Shown here one piece after another: positions 24,593 to 36,500 of a DNA stretch of 64,000 bases. Under the pieces are notes generated by a model. It was given only the letters and a program-made list of their open reading frames with translations. It did not search any database and was not told the DNA's origin. Numbering within the stretch: position 1 is the first letter of the stretch; every line of letters starts with the position of its first letter. A program made the position numbers and the translations under genes. Source of the DNA: Kryptolebias marmoratus (taxonomy: Eukaryota; Chordata; Actinopteri; Cyprinodontiformes; Rivulidae); NCBI RefSeq assembly GCF_001649575.2, contig NC_051434.1:3989101-4053100 (forward strand), written 5' to 3'.

Positions 24593-27500
24593 TACAGGGT
24601 GGGCCATTTATATGGATACACCTTCATAAAATTGGAATGGTAGGTTATATTAACTTCCTGTTTGTGGCACATTAGTATATGGGAGGTGGGAAACTTTTCA
24701 AGATAGGTGGTGACCATGGCAGCCATTTTAAAGTTGCCAATTTTGGATCCAACTTTTGGTTTTTTTAATGGGAAGAGGGTCATGTGACACATTAAAACTT
24801 ATTGTGAATTTCACAAGAAAAACATCGGTGTGCTTGGTTTTAACGTGACTTTCTTCTTTTATGAGTTATTTACAAGTTTCTCACTACTTAAAAAATGTGT
24901 TCAAAGTGCTGCCCATTGTGTTAGATCGTCAATGCAAACCTCCTCTCCCACTCTTCACGCACTGATAGCAACACTGCAGGAGAAATGCGAGCACAGGCTT
25001 CCAGTATCCGTAGCTTCAGGTGCTGCACATCTTATATCTTCACAGCCTTCAGATGACCCCAAAGTCTAAGGGGTTCAGATCGGGAGACCTCGGGGGCCTT
25101 TCAGCTGGCCCAAGACGACCAATCCACTTTCCAGGAAGTGGAAGTGGGAGAAGAGGGTTGCATTGTTGATCCAACACAATGGGCAGCACTTTGAACACAT
25201 TTTATAAGTGGTGAGAAACTTGTAAATAACTCATGAAAGAATAAAGTTACTTTAAAACCAAGCACACCATTGATTTTCTTGTGAAATTCCCAATAAGTTT
25301 TAATGTGTCACATGAGCCTCTTCCCATTAAAAAAATAAAAGTTGGATCCAATATGGCCAACTTCAAAATGGCCGCCATGGTCACCACCTATCTTGAAAAG
25401 TTTTCCCCCTCCCATATACTAATGTGCCACAAACAGGAAGTTAATATCACCAACCATTCCCATTTCATTAAGGTGTATCCATATAAATGGTCCACCCTGT
25501 ATATTCTTTCAGGATCGTTCACTTCAATATGTATTTTACTGTCACTAACAATTCAAATTCTGCTGTTTTGAAAAAGAAATAATAAATCTTGGAATTGATA
25601 AGACACTTTATTCTTACTGGTCATTTTATAACTTTTCCTCAGTAATTACCTTCAGTACAGATTGTGAAGGTTTTAACTTCTACATATTGGCTGTACTTAT
25701 ATCGCACCTTTCTACTATCCAGGCCACTCAAAGCACTTTACAACACAATCTGTGCCCTCATTTACCCCCACACACACAGCACACTACTACAACTCTACAA
25801 AGCTAGCGTGAATAAATCATTCTATAGAGTCTAATCAGAGCTTTAGATCACATTCATACACAGATCGGAGGTAATGAGGGATTTGGTGTTTTACCCAGGG
25901 ACACTTTGACGTGTGGCAGACTGGTGAAATCAAACCTCCAACTCTCTCATTGGAGGACGACAGCTCTAACCACTGAGCCACAGCCAGCCCAGAATAACAT
26001 CTTGGTATCTGCGCATGTGCAAAGTTTTTCTTTTTCTTGTACGTGTTTCAGCGCTCAATTTCACTTCCTTTTTCTTATATGTAGCTTTATTCTGTGGTAT
26101 TTAAACAAAAACCAGAACTAATCTTTCATAATGTGTAGAAGGTTCTAACAAATTCAAAACACACGTTAGGCTGAAAGGTCACCGAAGGAATTAACTTATC
26201 TTTCTGAGTGGTTATTGCGTTCAGAAACTCGAATCACACTCATGCTGAACTGAACTGAACTGAACCTTTAGATATGAGACACATATGGGATACACGTTTT
26301 TTTTTTCTTTTCATTTTCTGATAAATAATGCCATTCAGTAGTTAATCACCATTAGAAGCCACCGCCATTCTTCAAGTAGTGGCTTATGATCAGTTCTGTG
26401 TGAAACAAACATCAGCTAATTTAATAACACATTGTTTTACATGTGAAAACACAATTTCTATGTGAAGTTTATGTAGTTTCTTTGTAAAGGATAACTCAAG
26501 GGACAAGTCCTTATCAAAAAATGTGCAATCCTGAACAGATCCAGATTTAAGTCCAATTACATAAAGTCCAATTCCAACAAATAATACTAGAACTATCCAA
26601 CCATCCATTTTATTTACCGCTTGTTCCTCTTCAGGGTTGCAAGCAGCTGGTTCTTATATCCAGCAGTCATTGTGTGAGAGGTGGGACCCCGGAGAGGCCG
26701 CCAGCAGAATAGATAAGATTCAATATCTTACAAAATGCCAATTTGTTAAACGATTGTCTGAGAAAACCAACAGATGGCATCAAAACTTTGAGCAAGCATG
26801 GGACAAAGGCAGCAGTGGAAAGAAACAACTCCCCTTTAACGGGAGGACAGTGAAAAAAAGCATTCACATTGAAAAATAAATTCCAAAACATGACAGCTAT
26901 AAGGAACATGTTAAGCTAGAAGGTCACTAAAAAATTAGCATGTCATCTTCTCACAGATCCAGTGTTTTGATCCGTTTTTTGTTGTAATCCAGTTTCCTTG
27001 TAGATCACTGTATACTTTGGAATCTGTGTCATGGTTTTCAGGTTCTCCTTGTTTCCAGCTCCTGTTGAAACAGCAACATGTTATAAATAAAAGCAAACCA
27101 TAAAACTTTGTCTAATCAGAGCTTTAACACGTCCTGATGTCATAGCAGTTTATATTAAACTATTAAACATTCAGTGGTTGTACAAAACACTGAATGAAAT
27201 CAGCTGAAATTATTCAGACTTGACTTCTAGTTCTTCATGATCTTGAAAATTTTTGAAAAATTTGCTTTTCTGTTTACATTTCTAAAATAAGCCACAATTC
27301 CAAGTTTAAGATGTTTCGTCAATAAGTATTTTTAGTGAGACACGCCACAATTTTTTTTTCTCTCTACATTTTCATTGTCACTTTTTATTTTTACACAATA
27401 ATGTTGATATAGAAGTGGAAATAAAATCTATATTTTCTCACAAGTAAATTGGTTTTGTTCCATCGATCCATTGCCATTTTTTTTCCCATTGTGGGTTTAC

Positions 27501-30500
27501 GAACTCCAGACCAATCCAGGACTCTCCATGTATCTTCAATTTTTTAACAAGTTCCTGCATAATTTTAAGAATAGTAGACATAATCTTCAACAAAGCAATA
27601 AAATGATTTCTTGTTCTGACTCATTCAATCTCATTTACAATATTTGAATCTAAATGTTAACAAAAAAATCAATGTTTATGGTTTGTGTTTGAAAATGCCA
27701 GAAGATTTAAAGCAGACTTGCAAAAGGCAACAACCACATGAGTCAACTACAAGTTTTTTACTACTCTTAAATAAAATAAAGAATTATGATTTTATTGTTG
27801 CAACCCCAATTTTGTGTCCTGACTTTAGAACTTGGGTTGTACAATTACATCAGTTAAAGATCTTGAAGCTGTTTTATAGTTATAGAGATTTCAGAACATA
27901 ATGCATCACAGTTTGTAGTACAGGGTGCTGAATACTTGCAGATCAGTCAGTATGCCAATGCTGACACCTGTTTACCGGCATAAGATCCTACAAGTGGCAT
28001 GTTAATATCAGGTAAATAAATGAAAAGGGTCTGATCTGATGAGGGATGTTGTCTCTTACATCATGCAACCAACTGGATGCTTGTGCATCGTTTACCTCTG
28101 AAAACATGTAACAGCTGATTACAGTGCTGAGGCATACAGAGACAGATGTTCCTGCAGGGAAAACTTGAGCTCTGGCATCTATGTGGTCACTATAATAACC
28201 CAACTTAACAAGCTGCTTCCTGACACAAACAACCTTGTCCTGTCATATACAATAAATATATGCGTTCCTTTTACACTTTCCACATGGTTAACCATGTTCC
28301 AAGTGCAAATTTGTTTTTAATTATGCATTTTATCATCTAAAGCTGGTTATTATATTCCTAAAGTGGGGGGATTGATATGACTGTTTGTCATATAATTGGA
28401 AAAATATATATTTATTTGAGAATGCTTTGTTTATTCCAAAAAAATGACTATATTGCCTTTTTCCCCTAAATACTTCCAGGTAGTCTGGCTTTGTTTTGCT
28501 GTTGTTCTGCAATGAACGTACAAGCAGTCTGCCTTCCTGCGACTGTGGGTAGTGCGCTGCTGATTCAATTTTAAAAAAAAAATGTTGACGGCTGATTTTA
28601 GACATTGTGGTGTAGCACACACTCAAGCTCAGGTTCACATCTTAAATGATCAGACACTTACATGCTTGTCATAGTTGTTTATCACCACCAGATCTGCTCC
28701 TCGTCTCTGACAGTCTTTCCTGCTTTCCGTCCAGTTTTTTTTTTCAGTTGAAGCGTAGAAACATTGTTTTCGAAACCAATGCCAATCTAGAGGGGTTTTA
28801 TTGTCAAATTTGTGTTTCAGGAAAATACTTCTAAAAATTTAAAGATACTTTAAGAAAAAAAATTTTAAATTGGAAAAAAAAAAAAAAAAATTCTTACCAG
28901 TTACCTGTGTCTGATTCTCATTGGACCTTTGGATTTCTGTTAGATTTTTATTCTGTGCAAAAATGGATTCTAGTTTTGAGAGAACCATTAGATCTATGGA
29001 AACAGCATAAATGGACAGATGAAATAAACAATCGAGGCTTTGCTTGAGTCATGAGACGACGTAAAAAAAAGATATCTTTACAGAGATTGAGTAAGACACC
29101 GATCCCTCCTAACAGCATGAGACACAGAAGACCCAGAATTAGTGCAGCAATCCTGTAATTGTTTCTTTGGAGATCCTGACCTCGGCTCTCAGTCGGTGCT
29201 CCTACAATAACATGGTAGACAGCACAGTTTATTATTTTTACAAATAAGATTCAAGAGTTTTGATGTTGGTGAAAACAGGCGTTGTCAGGCACTGACTATA
29301 CATGTTAAAAGAAGGAAGTTAGTTATCTGCTTCTCTGCTAAAAAAAAAAAAAAATGCTCTTATTGATACAGATAAAAATACAAAGTTTTTATTCACAAGC
29401 AGAGGGTAAACCTTGAGAGGTTTAGTAAATATAATATAAGTCAAACTTTTTTATATAGCACTTTGACAAATATTAGGTGCTTTACAAATTTATGTAAATA
29501 ATAAACCAAAAAAGGACAGAAAACAAGATAAAAGACAAATAATTAGATTTTTAGAGGAGCTCATGAAGTAAAATTGTAAGTTTATACAAATGCATAAACG
29601 TTTTAAACTAGATGAAAGCAGATAGATAATTTAAAAAAAAAACAATACATTAATTTGCCCATAATTAGATATTAAGCATCATTTTTCCAGTAAGAAACTT
29701 ATCCTGCAAGAAAGTAATTTATGTTGTAGTAGTTTTTGGTAAAAGTATGTAGCAGTAAAATATAAGATTATTTGATTTACCTCCATCCTGCCTGATGGGA
29801 CCAACACGACGGTCGGGTGAAGCATCCGAACTTTCGTAGATTTCTACCACCGTCTCCACCCTGTCCTCTCGTTTGGCCCGGGCTCCTTTGCTGTATCTCA
29901 CTTTCATCATCAAATCTGGGTCCTCGTAAATGTTGCACGACATTTTAAGATGGCCGTCAGCTTCGGGAATCGTTGTATCTCTCCGGCAAATTTTCAGAGA
30001 TAGTTTAAAAAAGAAAAAAAAAAAAAAACGCCTTCAATGTTTATTTCACTCCAGTTCTGTCCTTCAAGGATTTAAACGTCACCATAAAGTTGATTATTGG
30101 CAGATTTTTCTTCTAAAATATGAATTTAAAAAATCAGTAATTCAGCGCTGTCAGGATTTCTACCAAGGTTTCTGTGCGTCTCTCTTTCTAGCTGAGCTAG
30201 CCAGGTTTCAACAGGAAATGCTGAAGATGTTTGATGTTTACACAGGAAAACACACACACACACACACACCTACACACACACACAGTTTTACAGTATCACT
30301 CAACAGGGAAACCTACTAACTATTTAATCTTCATTTTCAGTATGTGGGGCTGTAAAAAAAAAACTTTTCTCAAATATGAAAACAGTTTAGTAGCTTTAAT
30401 AGTTGGTTGATATTGTCATAGATGACAGCAGCATCTAAACCTTAAACAGGATTTTTGCTGCAGTTGTGACATGCTGTGCTCTTATCACTGCTTACTTCCT

Positions 30501-33500
30501 CAGTGACATCAATAAAGATCATCAGATGCTCACAGGAAATAAAGCTGAACGAGCTTCACAGATCAGCAGAAACATGTTTATCTGTTTCTCTTTCAAGTTT
30601 AATTTTAATCAGATTGTTGACTTGGCTCTGAACCATTTCATGGCTTCTGGGTCTTAGTTTAATCATTAAAACATTTTAAAGGTAGATATAAAATATTCAA
30701 CATAAACTTTTAATAAAGTGACGTTGTAGATGCTGCAGTTCAAATGAGTGTTACGCTTCGAAACGTGCCTTTATTTGTTACTGTAATGTTTTAAAATGGG
30801 TATCAGTCAGAGAAATAAGACGGCGAGGCTTCCGGAAGCAAAAGTTTTATTGTGAAAAAGTTCTGCTGCTGTCAGCTCTGTTAGATCCTCCTCACAAAAT
30901 CTGTTCCTGGATTTGTTTATTTTTGTGTCAAATTTAGACTTTGAGGCAGCACTTTGCTCTGACTGTGTCTGAACCTTTACATAGTTTCATTAATTTAAAA
31001 TTTCTCTGTTTTGTTTTTTAAATCTTTGAAATCCTTTGGCTCTGGGAATGTCCCTCAGCTGCCTCTAGGTCATATAATGACATAACTCCTGAACCCACAC
31101 CAACAGACTGAACAGGTGAAAAAATTCAGAGGAGTATATTTTATCGTTTGGAGACAAAAAGACAGGAGACATAACAGGAAGTGGCAGAGCTGAAGATGTT
31201 GAGGTTCTCCTTGGGAGGGACGAGGATGGACAGGATTAGGAATGAGGTCATCAGAGGTCCAGCACAGGTTGAAGGACTGGGAGATAAAGTTAGAGGACAG
31301 ACTGAGATGGTTTGGACATGTGCAGAGGAGGGACAGAAGGATGTTAGAGACAAAGAGGACAGACTGAGATGGTTTGGACATGTGCAGAGGAGGGACAGTG
31401 GGTATAGTGGAATGAGGACAGAGGACACAGTAGACAGATTTAGATGGAGGAGGAGGATGACTCGCTGTGGAGATCCTGAAAAAGGAACAGCTGAAAGACA
31501 AAGAAGATGATATTTGAGTATATTTAATTTAATTTGTGAGATTTGTCATCACAGATTGGGTTAGGGCTGAACTGGTGTGGAGTTTACTAATCATTACTGA
31601 GTCTTCGCAGCAGACTGGATAACCTGATTTACATCAATATTTATTTCCTGTCACTTTTGTTTTCAGGGGCCCGCTGGTCCTGTTGGAGACACGGGTATAC
31701 CTGGACTTCAGGGACCACCTGGACCACAAGGACCAAGTGGACGCTCCATTATTGGACCCCCTGTAGGACACATGTCCTTCTACTTTCAGTTTCTCAGTAT
31801 CGCTGTTGTCAGGATGTTTTGTTAAACTCTGACTAAATGTGTGCAGGGTCCTCTAGGAGAGAAGGGGCAGAAAGGCGATTCTGGCCAACAAGGACCACAG
31901 GTAAAGACTGTCCACACAAAAATCATTATTTAATAAGATTATTACCATCTACTTTCATATCAAAACACCAGGAAGGTTTCAAATGTATGATCATTGTTTC
32001 TTTGAGCATTTATAATTAACTGAAACCAGACAGCGAATGTCTACCGTATTTTATTTAATTTTACTATCGCAGACTTTCAACTGTAGATTGATGTTGAGCT
32101 GTCATATAGTTGTTGTTTTGTTTCTATTGTTTATTTATTATTATTTTAAGCCTTGCAAGCAAAAGATTTTTATCGTGTTACCTAAAATAATTTTCTGAGG
32201 AAGTAAGAAACTCCTGACATGAGCCCTACCAAAAGCTGATATTCACAATCTTTATTGTAGTTTCTCAAAACGTAGAGATTTCGAGCTAAGTGTGAACTTT
32301 GACCTTCATGTTTCAGGGAATTCCTGGAAGACCTGGAGCTCAAGGGAGAGAAGGACCTCCAGGACAAAGAGTGAGTCACAACATGATGATGATGATGATG
32401 ATGTTTCAGCCATAAACCTGTTGGCTTTACTGCCAGAAATACACAAATTACTTCATTTATTTTCAACATCTTTCACTTTTACAGGGACTGCTTGGCAAAG
32501 ACGGCCCTGCTGGAAGACAAGGCCCCCCAGGAACTATGGTGAAACATTCTGAAACTTTCACAACATTTATCTGTTCCACGTGTCTGATTAATGAAGCACA
32601 AAGAGGGGAAACATATGTACATGTTTTTAGTCCTGGCCTTTTTTCTTCTTCAACACATTTAAAGTTGTAACTACAGAAAATAATAGATTTTGAGAAAGAA
32701 AACAGTACAGCCAATAATACACTACTGTCTCATATACCAAATATGCCTAAAAGCATCAAAGATGTTGTAAGAAAGTATTTTGGGGAGCACAGTTTGTTAT
32801 TGCATTCACCAATTAAAAGGCCACCTAAACAGATCCAGAAAGGAACTTTCTGCTCTGTCTTTGAGCTCTTCTGCTTTACACTGAAGACGTGAAAAATGCC
32901 ATTTTTGGTGACTGGATGAAGGTGTATTTGCACACATGGCCTCCAGCTTATGGAGCAGTGTGTTACCAAGGAAACTTTTTCTTTAAAGAAATTTTGTTTA
33001 TCACAGGAAAAAAAAATAATGCCAGAATTAATCTGATACATTTCATGATTTTCTGTCATTGTGATCTTAATTAAAAGTGATTTATTTATTTATTTTTACG
33101 GAGATGTTTTATTATTGATTTATTGATAGATGTCACTTGACTGGATTATTTCTCTTCAGGGGACTCCAGGAGCTCCAGGATCCCCAGGAAGTCCAGGTTC
33201 TCCAGGAAAACAGGGGCAACTGGGACCACCGGTGAGTCAGGAGACAATAAAGAGCCGCTTCTCTTTCCAGACATTTTCTTGCCCTCTGGTTTTTTATCCT
33301 CTAAAACCGTTTTACCTGTAATGTCAGCACCTTCCTCTCAAACGACGACAGAAGACGTGTAAGAACCCAGAAGGCAGCAGGAAGTGGTGTCAGTCAGGCT
33401 TAACAGAGTTTGTCAGACAAACACAGGGAGCACGGCGAGGTGACCAAAGAGTCTGTCAGCGGGATTAATGGCTTCCTGTCCAGCCTGTCTATAAGCTTGT

Positions 33501-36500
33501 TTGACAAAGACTCTAAAATGTTGTGCAGAGAGAAATGTTGACATCAGAAAAACCATGATTTTTTTTTTTTTTTGGTAATCTTTGGACAGTTTAACCAAGC
33601 ATTAAGTCCTTGAAGCAGATCAGAAACATAATTTATTTCTGTTCTTTATTAAAGCCGTCAGTACCATTATTCTTTCATCATCTGATTTTATAAGAATAGC
33701 TAAAATCATCAGTTTCTAACATAAATCCCCCATATAGTCTCTGATGCATGAGAAGTCTCATCTCTGCTTCAATAAATGCTTAAAGGAGATTCTGAGGCTT
33801 CCTAGTGTCTCATGATCTCAAGTTTGAAACCCAAAGTAGGATCTGTAGTCTTTCTTATTATAAAGTGTAAATTCTGACAGAAGAAAACATGAAAGCATTA
33901 ATGTCACTCCAAAAAAAAACGACTGGTGTTCAGCCCACCTGAAACAACCTGTGCTCTTTTATTTTACTCTTAGCTCATCATTTCTGCACATTTAAAGGCT
34001 TTTATGAGTCCCCATGTACGGACATGTGACTTCAATCTGTTGACATTATAATTTTCCACCTTCGCGGTATTTAACGGATCTTAGAGACTGTTTTCTTTGT
34101 GACATTTTACCTGTGTTTACTCCACTTCATCGTTTACTGCTACTTTACTGAGAGGAAATCACATTTTGATAACAGAAGAAATGAGACTCTGTGGGAGGTG
34201 ATAAAAGCTGCAGATAAATTATTTTGCATCACTTTGATAAAATGTTGTCAAGCATGTAATTATAGCTGTGTGGGCAGACTGTGGAGAGCACTCATCTGCT
34301 AATTACAGCAACACTGTAACTTGTAGGACTTAATGAGGACTTCAGGGAGGAAACTATACAGCAGTGTTTTGTTTGATGGTACAGTTTGTAAAATAATAGA
34401 AGATTAAATTATGCTTGTTTACCATCTGTTGTATTTTAATCTTTCTTTCTATACTTGGTTTATCGCTGATATCTGCATGAGATGAGAAGAATCTGTGCAG
34501 GATTTGTTTTATTAGATTTATATTAAGCTCTGTTTATTGAATTAACGATGAGTGAAATATAATTTTCCATTTTTGCTTTTTCTCTTATGCATGCTTTTTT
34601 GCTTTAAGCATTTTGTTCCAAAGACAGCAATAGCAGCCTGAGAAAACCAAAAATGTCAGATGTATCAGTATCTCAACTCAACGTTTTTTTTACTTTGATT
34701 TCTTTCAGATATTTTATATATTGAGATAAATAAACCAACTGAATCTAAAAGTTGTAAATATTTATTTATTAGTTTTAATATTCCAAGATGCATGCCCTGT
34801 ACTGCATCATGTTGATGAGCTCATGGGTGCATGAAGGAAAATCAAACAAGAAATATTTAATTAATTTTAACAATGGGATTGTATACAAGCTTTTTGACCA
34901 ACAATATGTGCAGAATGCAAAATATTTCTTTTGATGATTCAGGAGTTTCTGGTAATTCAAAGAATGTTTTGTTTTACATAAAGTCTGTTTATATAAAGTG
35001 CTTTAATTTTTCGTTTTCTTTTCCCCTCTGTTACAGGGTCCTCCTGGAAGCAAGGGGGAGAGAGGTGAACGGGTGAGTGTCTTTGTCTCTCAAGACTCAA
35101 TATTTTTTGTCACATTTTATATATGTTCAAAAAGAGCAATTATTTTAGACATTTGACTAAAAATTGGGGGGGGGGGCACATAAAACATTGCATTTGGCTG
35201 CACTTGGAATTAGTTATCATCCAACTCACTGTGAGCAGGGTAGATAAACACAGGATGATATTCTCTGCAAATTACAACCTCAAGTCACTCACAAGTCTCG
35301 TCTTCAGAGGGAAGGTTCAAGTTTGGCTTTAAAACATAAAATAATGACCTTTATTTTCCTAATTTAATAATTATAAAAGTCTTGGAGATGACTGAATTAT
35401 TTATCAACTCTTTGTCTTTAGGGTGACCTCCAGTCAACAGCATCAGTTCAGGCCATCGCCAGGGAGGTTTGTGAGCAGCTCATCCAAAGTGAGTAACCTA
35501 AACTTTAAGTTTCTTAATCCCAAAGTGTTTGGAAATAGAAAAATGAAAGTGGTATTCTTAAATAAATTATGTAATTGTCTTCAGTAACATCACAGCCCCA
35601 AAGCAAGCGTGTTTGTCACTGTTTTATAAGAAAATGGAAGTTCACACATAGGAGCCAAAACATTGAATATTACCTAAAATGTTTGTCATACTGAAGCAGT
35701 GTTACCATCCCCGACATGTAGTCCTCAGATTTGACTCTTGTTACTTTATATTTATTTTATTTTTAATAAACTTTGAATAGGCCAAAGGTGTGGAAACATT
35801 AACTTCTGTTCAGTTTGGCCCAAACTGTGAGAATTCCTTTTTATTCCTGTATTCAGGCCACATGTCTCGCTACAACACCATCCTGAATCACGCCCCCAGT
35901 CCACCGGTGACCATCCGAACAGTACCGGGACCTCCAGGAGAACCTGGTCGACCAGGAACCGCAGGGCCACAGGGAGAACAGGGACCTCCAGGAAGACCAG
36001 GCTTTCCAGGACAAAATGGACAGAATGGAAACCCAGGAGAAAGAGGTGAGGCCATCTAACGTTGGTGAGGGTTTAAAGCTCTGTAGCTCACAACCATTAC
36101 GCCAACCATTAATTTTTTAAATTTAAAAAGCTCTGATATGACACTGGTTAAATTTAAAAGGTAACAGCAGACTTAATGGCTGCCCCATACCTGAAAATAC
36201 AGATTTTATATATGTATATATGTAAGTTAGCACAAACAATAATATTCCCCATTTTTTCTGCATGGGATTAGTCTTAGCTGAGTAGGAAGTTTAAAAACTA
36301 TGCAAACAAATTAAATAAAAACTCTGTAAGATTTGCGTGTATTGGCAAAAGTCTTAACTTTATTTCCCCTCTTTTTGTGAGAGCATATTTTATTGTTGTT
36401 TACTTCTGTTTATATTCAGGTCAACCAGGAGAAAAAGGTGAGAAAGGATCTCAAGGAGTTGGTGTCCAAGGCCCCAGAGGACCTTCAGGACCTCCCGGTA

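Larger units (their letters stand above)
23936..26934. other. Interval between lectin B start and lectin C stop
   Basis: Holds the lectin B upstream region, an A/TA simple repeat with one undetermined base (24544), a mariner-like element, a SINE and a fish interspersed-repeat fragment at about 26600-26720. No coding exon supported. Confidence 0.6.
29944..31666. other. Interval from lectin C start to next collagen exon
   Basis: Contains a CA-rich tract (30250-30284), a LINE fragment (31160-31510) and otherwise AT-rich sequence. No GAGGAAGT upstream of lectin C within the first 300 bases. Confidence 0.55.

Noticed and set aside
24545..24600. Poly(A)/(TA) tract as the tail of a retrogene
   Set aside because: It abuts the TA target site of a mariner-like element; no coding sequence precedes it on either strand.
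8259..29943. The lectin cluster as decayed pseudogenes
   Set aside because: All core exons (tail, membrane, CTLD) are open with matching phases and good splice sites in all three genes. Only some redundant stalk exons are broken.
31070..31501. Long minus-strand open frame (143 codons)
   Set aside because: It is the antisense shadow of the LINE fragment, whose plus strand shows reverse-transcriptase end motifs.
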